Origin: Muribaculaceae bacterium
Lineage (GTDB): Bacteria > Bacteroidota > Bacteroidia > Bacteroidales > Muribaculaceae
DNA length: 64,000 nucleotides
Assembly: GCA_022510425.1 (NCBI GenBank)
Contig: JAFLTO010000012.1
Span: 26,327-90,326, forward strand
Direction of reading: 5' to 3'
Of this stretch, positions 44,401-52,483 are shown piece after piece (positions within the stretch are counted from its first letter, which is position 1; every line of letters begins with the position of its first letter). A program made the position numbers and the translations under genes. Below the pieces are notes generated by a model. That model saw only the letters and a list, made by a program, of their open reading frames with translations. It made no database searches and had not been told where the DNA came from.

Positions 44401-45588
44401 TCACTTTTTAGGTTCGTTAGCTTTCACCAGAGGGATAAGGTCGCCATATCCTTCTTTCTGCATGTCGGCCAGAGGTATGAATTTAAGAGAAGCACTGTTG
44501 ATGCAGTATCTCAAGCCTCCTGTTTCAGCCGGTCCGTCATTAAATACGTGGCCTAAGTGTGAATCGCCGCTCTTGCTTCTCACTTCGATTCTGTTCATGC
44601 CATGGCTTGTGTCTACATAACCCTTTACGACGTCTGCGGAGATAGGTTTGGAGAAAGCAGGCCATCCGCATCCGCTTTCAAATTTGTCGGTAGATAGGAA
44701 CAAAGGCTCGCCGGTCACGATGTCAACATAAATACCGGGACGAAACTCTTTGTTGTATTCATTGGCATAGGGTCGCTCAGTGGCGGCATTTTGTGTCACC
44801 TCATACTGGAGAGCAGTCAATTTGTTTCTCAACTCCTTGTCTGAAGGCTTTGTATAGTTTCTTTCAAGACTCCCTGTATTTGCTTGGGCAGCAACTGATT
44901 CCTGAGCTTCTTTATCCAGCAGGGTAGTGTCTCTCACCTCTCTTGCCAATTTGAACAATCCGGGATTTATATGGCAATAACCGCCCGGATTCTTGTCAAG
45001 ATAATCCTGATGATAATCTTCTGCAGGATAGAAATTTTCAAGAGGACCCACTTCTATTGCTAAAGGTTTGTTGTAGTTTCTTTGCAATGCCTCAAGACTC
45101 TTTTCAATTACCGGTCTTTCTGCCGGATCGGTGTAATATATTCCGGTGCGGTATTGTGTGCCCCGGTCGTTCCCTTGCTTGTTCAGGGAAGTGGGATCGA
45201 TTGTCTTGTAATAAAGGCTCAAAAGAAAAGGCAATGATATTTCTTTTGGATTGTAAACCACCTTCACGGTTTCTGCCGCTCCGGTTCTGCCTGTGCAGAC
45301 TTCTCTGTAAGTTGGATCGGGCACATTACTGTTGGCATAACCCACCTCAGCTTCTACGACTCCATGCACTAAACTTAAAAAATGTTCCGTTCCCCAGAAG
45401 CATCCGCCAGCCAGGTAAATGGTTTTCATATCTTTTCTTTCCATATTAGTATTGTTTATATTGTAGTTTGTTTCATTCTGAATTGAGTCTATCGTAGCCT
45501 GCGATGTTTCATTTCCTTTTGCCGAACAGGCGCAAAGAGACAAGGCACAAGCCAACGCCACTCCTATATTTCCATATCCTTTTTTCAT
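44401..45588 (-). CDS. msrAB: MsrA-MsrB methionine sulfoxide reductase fusion lipoprotein
   Basis: A 395-residue two-domain enzyme. A lipoprotein signal ends at Cys21 (LCAC). MsrA follows (about 55-210, catalytic Cys63 in GGCFWGTEH), then MsrB (about 245-385) with [24 protein letters not shown] and the catalytic Cys in [12 protein letters not shown]. It reduces both S- and R-methionine sulfoxides in exported proteins. The lipid anchor implies placement in the envelope, a useful oxidative defence beside NDH-2. Confidence 0.95.
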   Translation of the reverse strand: MKKGYGNIGVALACALSLCACSAKGNETSQATIDSIQNETNYNINNTNMERKDMKTIYLAGGCFWGTEHFLSLVHGVVEAEVGYANSNVPDPTYREVCTGRTGAAETVKVVYNPKEISLPFLLSLYYKTIDPTSLNKQGNDRGTQYRTGIYYTDPAERPVIEKSLEALQRNYNKPLAIEVGPLENFYPAEDYHQDYLDKNPGGYCHINPGLFKLAREVRDTTLLDKEAQESVAAQANTGSLERNYTKPSDKELRNKLTALQYEVTQNAATERPYANEYNKEFRPGIYVDIVTGEPLFLSTDKFESGCGWPAFSKPISADVVKGYVDTSHGMNRIEVRSKSGDSHLGHVFNDGPAETGGLRYCINSASLKFIPLADMQKEGYGDLIPLVKANEPKK

Positions 45589-45676
45589 AACCCCTGAAAT
45601 TTTAATATATATTTTTTATCCGTTTATACAATTTCAACAAATCATATAGTTTGTAGTTCAAAAATTTTATCTCTCT

Positions 45677-45706
45677 TTTGAATTAAATCATTTTTATATA
45701 ATTTTG
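45677..45706 (+). promoter_or_regulatory. Promoter of the EamA transporter gene
   Basis: TTTG (45677-45680), 18 bp, then TAATTTTG (45699-45706). The start would be near 45712, leaving a leader of about 140 nt. This leader contains short frames but no recognisable riboswitch. Confidence 0.6.
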
Positions 45707-45850
45707 CTCGCCGGATTTGACGCCATGAAATTAATCACAGAAAATTTATGTAACCCGAATTAATATGGGCTATCGTGATAAATAACCTTCCGGTTCTTAA
45801 ATCAGAAGTAGAAGAAATTCTTAAGGAATCTTAGTTATCAAATTGAGAAA

Positions 45851-46846
45851 ATGAAAAAGGGATTTTTTATAGGCAATCTTTGCATTTTGATAGCAGTGAT
45901 ATTCTGGGGTGTGAACGTATCAGTCACCAAAGCCCTTATCCCTGAATGGATGACAGCTTACGGCATCATTATCGTGCGTCTTATCGGCGGGGCAATCTGT
46001 ATGTGGATCGCCTCCCTGTTTGTGAAGACTTCCAAAATCCTTAAGGGCGACTGGATAAAACTTATATTGGGAGGAGCCATCGGACTCTTCCTTTTTATCT
46101 TCCTTTTTATCCTTTCGCTCAAATATGGCAATCCTATCGACATTTCCATAATAATGACGCTGCCCCCGATCTTTGTGATATTGATCAACGTAATATTTCT
46201 CAAACAGAGGCCTTACTGGATAGAATATTTAGGAGTGGTGGTAAGCTTTATCGGTGCGGCAATCGTCATCTTAGGCGGCGTGAGTCATCATTCCGACATT
46301 CATGAACACACAGCCAAAGGAAATATCATAGGCGATATCCTGGCTATCGTTTCAACCATCTGTTATGCTTTCTATCTTGTGATAGTGGTGGGCCCAACAA
46401 AGACCTATAAACCCATCACCATGCTCCGCTGGGTGTTCCTCTTCTCGGCAATTCCGGCATGCGCGCTCATTCCTTTTGCCACCCATGAGCCTATCTTGCA
46501 CACCACCAAGGCAGTGCCCTGGATAGAAATAGCTTTTATACTTTTCTGCGTCACTTTCATCGCCTATTTCCTTGTGGAACCTGCCATCAAATATATCGGC
46601 TCGGAACTGGTGTCGATTTATCAATACCTGCTGCCCGTTTTTGCCACAATCTCGGCTGTGCTTATGGGTCTTGCCCATCTCCGGTGGCTACAAGTAATCG
46701 CAATGGGCATCATCGTTATCGGAATGGTGCTCACTAACATCGGGAAAAAACACCGTAAAAAAATCACCACTGATTCAAATCCGGCTCTTTCAAATCCGGC
46801 CGTTAATGTCGCAGGCAATAAAATCAGTTCTTCGGTGAATCAATGA
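45851..46846 (+). CDS. EamA/DMT family transporter
   Basis: A 331-residue protein with ten membrane helices in two EamA repeats. The first helix is LCILIAVIFWGVNVSVTKAL, followed by SLKYGNPIDISIIMTLPPIF, and the second repeat includes EPAIKYIGSELVSIYQYLLP. These transporters export metabolites such as amino acids or nucleotides; the substrate is not known. The 3' end overlaps the convergent small membrane protein gene by 23 bp. Confidence 0.88.
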   Translation: MKKGFFIGNLCILIAVIFWGVNVSVTKALIPEWMTAYGIIIVRLIGGAICMWIASLFVKTSKILKGDWIKLILGGAIGLFLFIFLFILSLKYGNPIDISIIMTLPPIFVILINVIFLKQRPYWIEYLGVVVSFIGAAIVILGGVSHHSDIHEHTAKGNIIGDILAIVSTICYAFYLVIVVGPTKTYKPITMLRWVFLFSAIPACALIPFATHEPILHTTKAVPWIEIAFILFCVTFIAYFLVEPAIKYIGSELVSIYQYLLPVFATISAVLMGLAHLRWLQVIAMGIIVIGMVLTNIGKKHRKKITTDSNPALSNPAVNVAGNKISSSVNQ

Positions 46847-47282
46847 TTTTTAAAAGATCGTTGCATTTACCCACGAAACTTTCATCGTAGCTGTAGTTCT
46901 GAATCAAAGAATTCACCAGATCTCTGGCATTCTGAACCTGTCCGGCTTTCCAGTAAGCCACAGCGAGTCGCATGCCTGCCTGTTCAGCTTCGTATGGCTC
47001 GTTGTTTACTTTAGCATTCTCATACTGCATCTCAAGCTCGCCGAGCATTCCTGATACTTCTTCCTGAGAGGCGTTCATGATATCGTTGGTGGCTTCAAAA
47101 TCTGCCAAGGGGGTTTCTGTCACGTCAGCATTGGCCGTAAGTTCCGGTGTCTCCACGGGATCTCGTTCCGGAAGATGGTATAACGAGAATATAAACAGGA
47201 AAAGCAACACCACTATAGTGGATATGGCCACTGCGGCCATAATATTTCTTCTTTTTTTCTTGGCTTGTTGATTATCTTCCAT
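46824..47282 (-). CDS. Single-pass membrane protein with short helical repeat
   Basis: A 152-residue protein with a Lys/Arg-rich cytoplasmic start (QQAKKKRR), one membrane helix (about 14-35, IMAAVAISTIVVLLFLFIFSLY) and a periplasmic part. The C-terminal 70 residues look like a degenerate TPR-type pair of helices (AGMRLAVAYWKAGQVQNARD). I do not recognise a named family. It lies immediately after the GH43 gene in the same direction. Confidence 0.65.
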   Translation of the reverse strand: MEDNQQAKKKRRNIMAAVAISTIVVLLFLFIFSLYHLPERDPVETPELTANADVTETPLADFEATNDIMNASQEEVSGMLGELEMQYENAKVNNEPYEAEQAGMRLAVAYWKAGQVQNARDLVNSLIQNYSYDESFVGKCNDLLKIIDSPKN

Positions 47283-47329
47283 AATTGCTTTAGTCTTTTT
47301 GGATATAACAATTCCTAAATCCCTATAGT

Positions 47330-48937
47330 TTAATTTGATTCTGAAAAGCCTATTGATTCAAGAGTTGCAACGGATTTCCCTTTTTCCGGGGAGGAGAACA
47401 CCAGATAAAGCGGTAATTTCTTCGATTCTTTATCCCCTGTTTTTAATTTCAAAGGGATATCCATCACGGTTGGCTGTTGTGGCAGATCTGAAGATAGGTC
47501 AAGTTTGCCTATTGGTTTAGTTTTCCCTTTCCAAGGAGCCGAATCGTAAACCTCGATGGTGGCTTTTATTCCTTCGGGAATAAGACCGAGTCGGAGCACC
47601 GGATTTTCAACACCCGCAAACTTTGAGGCATCAAAATATTTGTAACCTACAACAGAACCGTCAGTACAATTCACAACTCTTGATATGTTGATGCTTTCAC
47701 TGTAAGGATCCGCAATGCTTTCACCGTTCAAATAAAACGCTTCGAAATAAGGGCCCGAGTATTCATTATAGGGATAAATATGTTTCACAGGCTCAGGACC
47801 AATTGTGACGGAAGCGATTCCTGCAGGATATTTTTTGAATGGGTCGAGACCGTCCAATTCAAAGCCCTCGCTTGTTAGTTCGGCTTCTGAAATCTCTACC
47901 TTGCCGCCTTTCCCTTTTTCCACCTTGACTTCAATGGGCGACACCATTGCCTGGCGTGCATATTCATCAAGACCGGTTTGGCGATGATAGAACACATACC
48001 ATTGACCGTCGATATTAAGAATGGATCCGTGAGTGTTGCCATACGGAGTCGTGGTGGGAATGGTCTTGCCGTTGGCATCCGTGTCACGTCCACGGGCATC
48101 TATGATTGTACCCCCATATGTATAAGGACCCAATGGATTGTCGGAATAAGCATAAGCCAGGGTATAGTTTGTGGCGGGAAGCCCCCACTCACCGTCATTA
48201 CTGAATCGGCTGTATACAAACACATATTTATCATCGATTTTGCGGATAGACGACGCCTCAAAAAATTTAAAATCTCCTTCTTGGTCCATACCTGTCACCA
48301 TGTCTTCCACGATTTCTGTGCCGGGTTTTACCGTGCACATAGTATTGGGATCCAGTTCTGCGGCATTACTTCTTCCGAAACCCCAATAACCGTAGACTCT
48401 GCCGTCATCGTCAACAAAAACTGCAGGATCAAATCCCAATATTCCATAAGTGCTTTGAGGATCATCGTCGCTCCAGTTGCACACCGTGAAAGGGCCGTCG
48501 GGTCTTGAGGATACAGCTATTTGTCCGTGTCTTTTGCCGTCCTGAGTGTTGGGATATAGATAATATAGCTTTGATCCGTCGGGAAGAGTCTTTTCTGCCA
48601 CGTCGGGGGCATAAAGAATGTCACCTTTTCCGTCTTCTCTAAGTAAATTTCCCGCACCGTCACTAACAGACTCGAAAATCACGCCGTCAAATCTCCATTC
48701 GTTAAGATTGTCGGGAGAGGCCGACCACACCACTTGGTTGCGACCGCAGTAAGCCGACCTTTCGATGTCGTGCGAGCCGTAGATATACACCCTCTTTTTT
48801 CCAGGATTATCAGGATCATCGAAAAGATAAGGTTCACCGTCAGGAATATGTTCCCATAAAGGCAAATAAGGGTTTACGGCATTAGCTGCCCACTGCCCCA
48901 TCAACACAGCACACGCTGCTAATAAAACTTTCTTCAT
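47330..48937 (-). CDS. GH43 family glycoside hydrolase
   Basis: I start it at the ATG at 48937 (MKKVLLAACAVLMGQ), which gives a clear signal peptide ending AANA. The 535-residue enzyme has a GH43 five-bladed propeller (about 25-330). Its catalytic regions are seen in EPYLFDDPDNPGKKRVYIYG (general-base area), GILGFDPAVFVDDDGRVYGY (pKa Asp) and FKFFEASSIRKIDDKYVFVY (general acid Glu). A C-terminal beta-sandwich of about 180 residues follows, which may bind carbohydrate. GH43 enzymes act on arabinose, xylose or galactose linkages; the substrate is not clear. The protein is soluble periplasmic or secreted, not a lipoprotein. Confidence 0.88.
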   Translation of the reverse strand: MKKVLLAACAVLMGQWAANAVNPYLPLWEHIPDGEPYLFDDPDNPGKKRVYIYGSHDIERSAYCGRNQVVWSASPDNLNEWRFDGVIFESVSDGAGNLLREDGKGDILYAPDVAEKTLPDGSKLYYLYPNTQDGKRHGQIAVSSRPDGPFTVCNWSDDDPQSTYGILGFDPAVFVDDDGRVYGYWGFGRSNAAELDPNTMCTVKPGTEIVEDMVTGMDQEGDFKFFEASSIRKIDDKYVFVYSRFSNDGEWGLPATNYTLAYAYSDNPLGPYTYGGTIIDARGRDTDANGKTIPTTTPYGNTHGSILNIDGQWYVFYHRQTGLDEYARQAMVSPIEVKVEKGKGGKVEISEAELTSEGFELDGLDPFKKYPAGIASVTIGPEPVKHIYPYNEYSGPYFEAFYLNGESIADPYSESINISRVVNCTDGSVVGYKYFDASKFAGVENPVLRLGLIPEGIKATIEVYDSAPWKGKTKPIGKLDLSSDLPQQPTVMDIPLKLKTGDKESKKLPLYLVFSSPEKGKSVATLESIGFSESN

Positions 48938-48967
48938 GATTTGCAACTCGAATTACACATACTTTTG

Positions 48968-48975
48968 CAAAATTA
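48968..48975 (-). promoter_or_regulatory. -7 box (TAATTTTG) of the GH43 gene
   Basis: TAATTTTG on the minus strand lies 30 nt before the GH43 ATG. No clear -33 element. Confidence 0.4.
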
Positions 48976-49036
48976 TGATATTAATTCGAATAATGAAATT
49001 TTTGATCGACCAAGGAGAATCGTCTCCAACCCCTAT

Positions 49037-49055
49037 TCAGTGGCTCCGCCACTGA
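49037..49055. repeat. Palindrome TCAGTGGC-TCC-GCCACTGA, copy 1
   Basis: A perfect 8-bp dyad with a 3-base centre. An identical copy lies exactly 100 bp further at 49137-49155, and an inverted copy lies at 39618-39636. All three are followed on one side by GGAGAG. REP-like in size and placement. Confidence 0.85.
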
Positions 49056-49084
49056 GGAGAGAGGGGAGATTCCCGAGTCTTGAT

Positions 49085-49130
49085 ACCCACAGCTCGATAT
49101 TCGCGACGCTCATATCGACCAATGGGTTAT
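49085..49130. repeat. Left inverted repeat of the 857-bp segment
   Basis: A 46-bp sequence starting ACCCACAGCTCGATATTCGC. Its first 27 bp (49085-49111) match 49915-49941 perfectly on the opposite strand, and 41 of 46 positions match over the whole 49896-49941 copy. Confidence 0.88.
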
Positions 49131-49136
49131 CCATAT

Positions 49137-49155
49137 TCAGTGGCTCCGCCACTGA
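49137..49155. repeat. Palindrome TCAGTGGC-TCC-GCCACTGA, copy 2
   Basis: Identical to the copy at 49037. It lies just inside the left inverted repeat and directly before a GGGATTAGGG-type tract (49160-49220). The 32 bp at 49131-49162 are an exact inverted match of 39611-39642. Confidence 0.85.
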
Positions 49156-49204
49156 GGAGAGTATTAGGGATAATAGGGATTGGGGATGGAGTATTAGGGA
49201 TGGA

Positions 49205-49680
49205 GTATTAGGGGATGAGGATAAAGTGCCAAAGGCCGGTGGCGAGGGAGCCATCGGCCTGAGATTACCCCACCGGCACCTTGACCCGACATACGAGAAC
49301 GGGTTCAAATTAAGCGAGGAATATAAAAGATTCCTATGCCAGCCCCATACTGCGGCGACCCTGAAATTTGTGAGCCGAACACCGGACTGAAAGATGGGGA
49401 ACAGATTCCAAGCGCATATCAAGCAGTGGTAGTCAAAGGGCGTGGATTAGCGTCAGGAGACGGGCTCCTGTCGGTTCTTCGGGACAGTATCACGAGCAAC
49501 CTTTGAGCAAGGACTTATCCTGAATGGCAGTACCCTTTTGAGGGTGTACGGCTTCCACACCGAGAGGTTTCAAGAGGACCGGAGGCTTGCGTAACCGCAT
49601 CGATCACAGTATGGTTTGTCAGACTTGTGGGCTTTGAGGTTCTTTTTACAAAGCTTTCGAGAAAGGTTCTTATTCTTTCA
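49205..49680. other. GC-richer, stop-riddled region with strong hairpins (possible structured RNA)
   Basis: This stretch is visibly richer in G+C than its flanks and has no long credible frame on either strand. It holds strong pairings. GGCCGGTGGC (49234-49243) pairs with GCCATCGGCC (49250-49259). The alternative GCCGGTGG (49235-49242) pairs with CCACCGGC (49270-49277). A closing stem joins 49223-49230 and 49275-49282. CAGGAG pairs with CTCCTG (49454-49470), and GTACCC pairs with GGGTGTAC (49530-49549, bulged). I could not match it to RNase P RNA, tmRNA, SRP RNA or a group II intron. It may be a structured RNA or a decayed element. Confidence 0.5.
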
Positions 49681-49684
49681 CGGG

Positions 49685-49726
49685 GCAAAGTTAGGGGTAA
49701 AGGGAAATAGGGGCATGTTATCTTTG
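49685..49726. promoter_or_regulatory. Divergent -7-like boxes inside the 857-bp segment
   Basis: TAACTTTG on the minus strand (49692-49685) faces the hairpin-rich region, and TATCTTTG on the plus strand (49719-49726) faces the pilus operon. Neither has a clear -33 element, so both are tentative. Confidence 0.35.
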
Positions 49727-49895
49727 CACATTGGAACAAAAAAATTTTGGAGGCGAAGAATGGCGGTGTTTGGTGCACCCCGTACACCACACAGCCAAGG
49801 CAAACTTCATTTTATTAGGGATGGGTATTAGGGATTGGGGTATGGGGGATGAAGTATTGGGGATTGGGGATTAGGTGTGGAACGCCTACATGAGA

Positions 49896-49941
49896 ATAAC
49901 CTATGGGTCGGAACGAGCGTCGCGAATATCGAGCTGTGGGT
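49896..49941. repeat. Right inverted repeat of the 857-bp segment
   Basis: The inverted partner of 49085-49130 (27 bp perfect, 41 of 46 overall). The adjoining block 49879-49919 also matches 39687-39727 in inverted orientation at 39 of 41 positions, so both ends belong to a dispersed family. It ends 28 bp before the -33 of the pilus promoter. Confidence 0.88.
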
Positions 49942-49969
49942 TTCAATAGTTAAATCTTGTTATATTTCC

Positions 49970-49999
49970 TTGTTTTCCGCCAAAAAAAATTTAACTTTG
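49970..49999 (+). promoter_or_regulatory. Promoter of the pilin-like operon
   Basis: TTG (49970-49972), a 19-bp spacer and TAACTTTG (49992-49999) form a good Bacteroidetes promoter. The start would be near 50005, with a leader of about 64 nt before the GTG at 50069. Confidence 0.65.
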
Positions 50000-50068
50000 T
50001 GTGGCGAAAATCGTGTTTTTGCCCATAACCTTATTAATTGGTCTTTTTAATACTTTGATAATCAAACC

Positions 50069-52477
50069 GTGAACTGGTTCAAACACATATTTACTATATC
50101 CCTGCTATTGCCTTTACTATTGTCATTACAATCTTGTGTCGCCGATACCTTAACCCCCGATTCTCCTCTCCCCGACAATCAGGTAGGCACTCCCAAAGGC
50201 CGCAACTCTTTCGCCGCTTTCCATGTGGCTGTAGATTATTCCCATACACGTTCCGAAGAACAAAATGGTATTTTTATTGATGACGGTACTGCTGAAGAGA
50301 GGGTTCTTTACTTGGATTTTCCGGAGGATGAAGTACATCATGTGATTCTTTTCTTTGATGAAAACGGGGAGAAAATTGAAATTACTGACCCTGAAACTGA
50401 AATCAGTTCTTATGTTGTGCCTCTGACACTTACTCCAAAAGTTGAAGATAACAATTCAAACACAGGAACAGACAGTGATAGCGATACCGATAATGACAAT
50501 AGTAATGAAAATGATAACAACAATGATAATGACAATGACACTGAAATTGAAGATGAATATATAGGAAGTACCTACACCTATTTATTTGCAAAAATGCCAA
50601 ATGATATTGTAAGTAAAATCTTGGCCGGCAAGGTGCTTACAGTCGTCAATGCAAGTTCTGCTCTTGTTGAAAGATTAAAGGGAATGACAAACGGTAATAC
50701 TGAAGAATCCGTTTCCAATGATTATGAAAGAATTTTGTCATTCTTGCAATCAACAGATAATGTTTCGGATTTCTTTTTGACCACCGAAAATGAAAGGTAT
50801 TTTACAATGACTTCTTCGATGGTTATCCGCGAGCAGAAGGTTGTTTCTGCAGCTGATAACCAGTTGAAGTTCTGGTCAACTCCTGAGTTGGCGGAAAAGT
50901 ATCCTTATACCCTTTATGTAGAAAGACTTCTATCAAAATACACTGTGGAATTTAAAGATCCTTCAACAGGAAATTATTTCTTTCTTAGTAATAAAATAAA
51001 AAGCAATGGGTCTGCTGATCCAGCAGATTACAATGATCCGGAAGAGATTGAAGATCTCATTCCAACAGATGACGAACCGGAATTCCGTGATAAATTAATT
51101 ATAACTCCGGAAGCCGATAAACTTAAATATGTCACCTACTATACTCGTCGGCAAACAATTGACGAAGAAAAATCACTTGGAATTCTGAAAGGAAACTGGA
51201 AAGTTAATATTGTCGGTTGGGGTATAAATAATTTGGAGCAGAAACAATATTTATTTAAAAAAATAAACAATATTAATTATTACGACAACTGGAGTTCCTC
51301 CAACAGAACTTTTTGGGGAGAAGATCCGCATTATTCCACTGGCTATTATCCCGACCAATACAGGAGTGTTTTAAAATTAAATGAAAACCAATTAGTCTAT
51401 GATTCAAGCATTATTGATTATGAATCAATGGAAAAAGGAAATCTCCCTTCTAACCCTCTCGAATGTCTTAGTTTTGATGACTTGGTGAAAAAAGATCTCA
51501 TTGTTTATACCCCTGAAAACACTTTTGAGGTGTCTGATTTTACAATGGGAGAAAATCCCTTCAAAACTCAGAAATATTTAAGGATGAATACCCATCTTAT
51601 AGTGGGTGCCCAATTGCTTATAGAGGGTTTTGACAACAATGTATATAATTCAAATGATATAGATTCAAATGGTTTGATTGTCAGCCGAAATCAAGAGGTA
51701 CAGACCAAATTCTATATGAATGATATCTACTGGGCTGAGGATGCTTATAAGGAATATGTTGCCGAATATCTCGGTTATTATATGTTAGAACAGAGTAATA
51801 AGGATTTGTTCGGTGAAAACGATGGATATATCTACATTAATAAAGAAGGTGGCAAAGCTGACAGTCATCATTTCTACCTCGCTCCGGCACATATAAAAGG
51901 AGGTGACGGATGGGTTTATCTATGCCCGAGCCCGGAATATAAATTCTATGTCAGGAATCCCAATTATGTCCCGCCGGTAGAGGTTTCCGAATCTGAATCT
52001 TCATCTGAAGGAGAAGAAGAGAATCCTGTGGAGCCGGGTGATTCAGAAGAGGAAGAACCGGAAGAGGAGGAAGAATATTTTGAGATTAGCCGGGAATTAC
52101 TCCAAGTTTTGGCTTATCAGCATCCGGAACTGATGGCTAAACGTTTTGACAAAGGTAGAATGTATTATGTAGCCGCCACTGATCATAACCCCAATATTGC
52201 AGGTTTGGCTACGGGTAGATTCGGTAGCGTAAGAAATAATTGGTATAACTTTAAGGTGGAAACTATAAAAAACGTAGGAACACCTGTAGCTGTCCCTTCA
52301 CAACCTATAGTGCCTAACAATGAACCTCTGACAAATGCTATTGGAATATCGTTGAGGATTCTTGGATGGCACGGAGAATATGAAGATGTTGATATCAGTG
52401 GTCAACATCCTGGTGGGGTTCCTCCCGAAGAAGACCCGGGGGAAGATGATGGAAATAAAGATGATCAAAAAGGATAA
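50069..52477 (+). CDS. Mfa1-like type V pilin lipoprotein (A)
   Basis: An 802-residue lipoprotein with a GTG start and lipobox LQSC (Cys23). A TRSEE site follows near residue 60. There are two low-complexity linkers: an Asp/Asn-rich one (about 130-165) and a Glu-rich one (about 648-675). The C-terminus (LLQVLAYQHPELMAKRFDKG, VRNNWYNFKVETIKNVGTPV, then ISLRILGWHG) matches the C-terminal domain of Mfa1-family fimbrial subunits. It is larger than Mfa1 (about 560 residues). It shares RTFWGEDPHY, WKVNIVGWGINN and YVERLLSK with the third gene, so the two are paralogues. First gene of the operon, 6 bp before the next. Confidence 0.8.
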   Translation: MNWFKHIFTISLLLPLLLSLQSCVADTLTPDSPLPDNQVGTPKGRNSFAAFHVAVDYSHTRSEEQNGIFIDDGTAEERVLYLDFPEDEVHHVILFFDENGEKIEITDPETEISSYVVPLTLTPKVEDNNSNTGTDSDSDTDNDNSNENDNNNDNDNDTEIEDEYIGSTYTYLFAKMPNDIVSKILAGKVLTVVNASSALVERLKGMTNGNTEESVSNDYERILSFLQSTDNVSDFFLTTENERYFTMTSSMVIREQKVVSAADNQLKFWSTPELAEKYPYTLYVERLLSKYTVEFKDPSTGNYFFLSNKIKSNGSADPADYNDPEEIEDLIPTDDEPEFRDKLIITPEADKLKYVTYYTRRQTIDEEKSLGILKGNWKVNIVGWGINNLEQKQYLFKKINNINYYDNWSSSNRTFWGEDPHYSTGYYPDQYRSVLKLNENQLVYDSSIIDYESMEKGNLPSNPLECLSFDDLVKKDLIVYTPENTFEVSDFTMGENPFKTQKYLRMNTHLIVGAQLLIEGFDNNVYNSNDIDSNGLIVSRNQEVQTKFYMNDIYWAEDAYKEYVAEYLGYYMLEQSNKDLFGENDGYIYINKEGGKADSHHFYLAPAHIKGGDGWVYLCPSPEYKFYVRNPNYVPPVEVSESESSSEGEEENPVEPGDSEEEEPEEEEEYFEISRELLQVLAYQHPELMAKRFDKGRMYYVAATDHNPNIAGLATGRFGSVRNNWYNFKVETIKNVGTPVAVPSQPIVPNNEPLTNAIGISLRILGWHGEYEDVDISGQHPGGVPPEEDPGEDDGNKDDQKG
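50471..50550 (+). repeat. Low-complexity GATAATGACAAT tract inside the first pilin gene
   Basis: Imperfect repeats of GATAAT/GACAAT/AATGAT encode the Asp/Asn-rich linker. Such a tract may change length by slippage; changes of three bases would keep the frame. Confidence 0.7.
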
Positions 52478-52483
52478 GAAATC

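Noticed and set aside
48941..49390. A 149-codon plus-strand frame and a 129-codon minus-strand frame over the same repeat region
   Set aside because: Both translate palindromes and GGGATTAGGG tracts, match no family, and are broken where the repeats end. They are not genes.
49205..49680. RNase P RNA, tmRNA, SRP RNA or a group II intron
   Set aside because: The conserved RNase P core (GAGGAAAGTCC), the tmRNA tag and ends, the SRP loop, and a group II domain V are not seen. I keep it only as an unidentified region.
49515..49831. Short frames on both strands within the hairpin-rich region
   Set aside because: They overlap each other, have no start signals, and run through the hairpins. The region looks non-coding.
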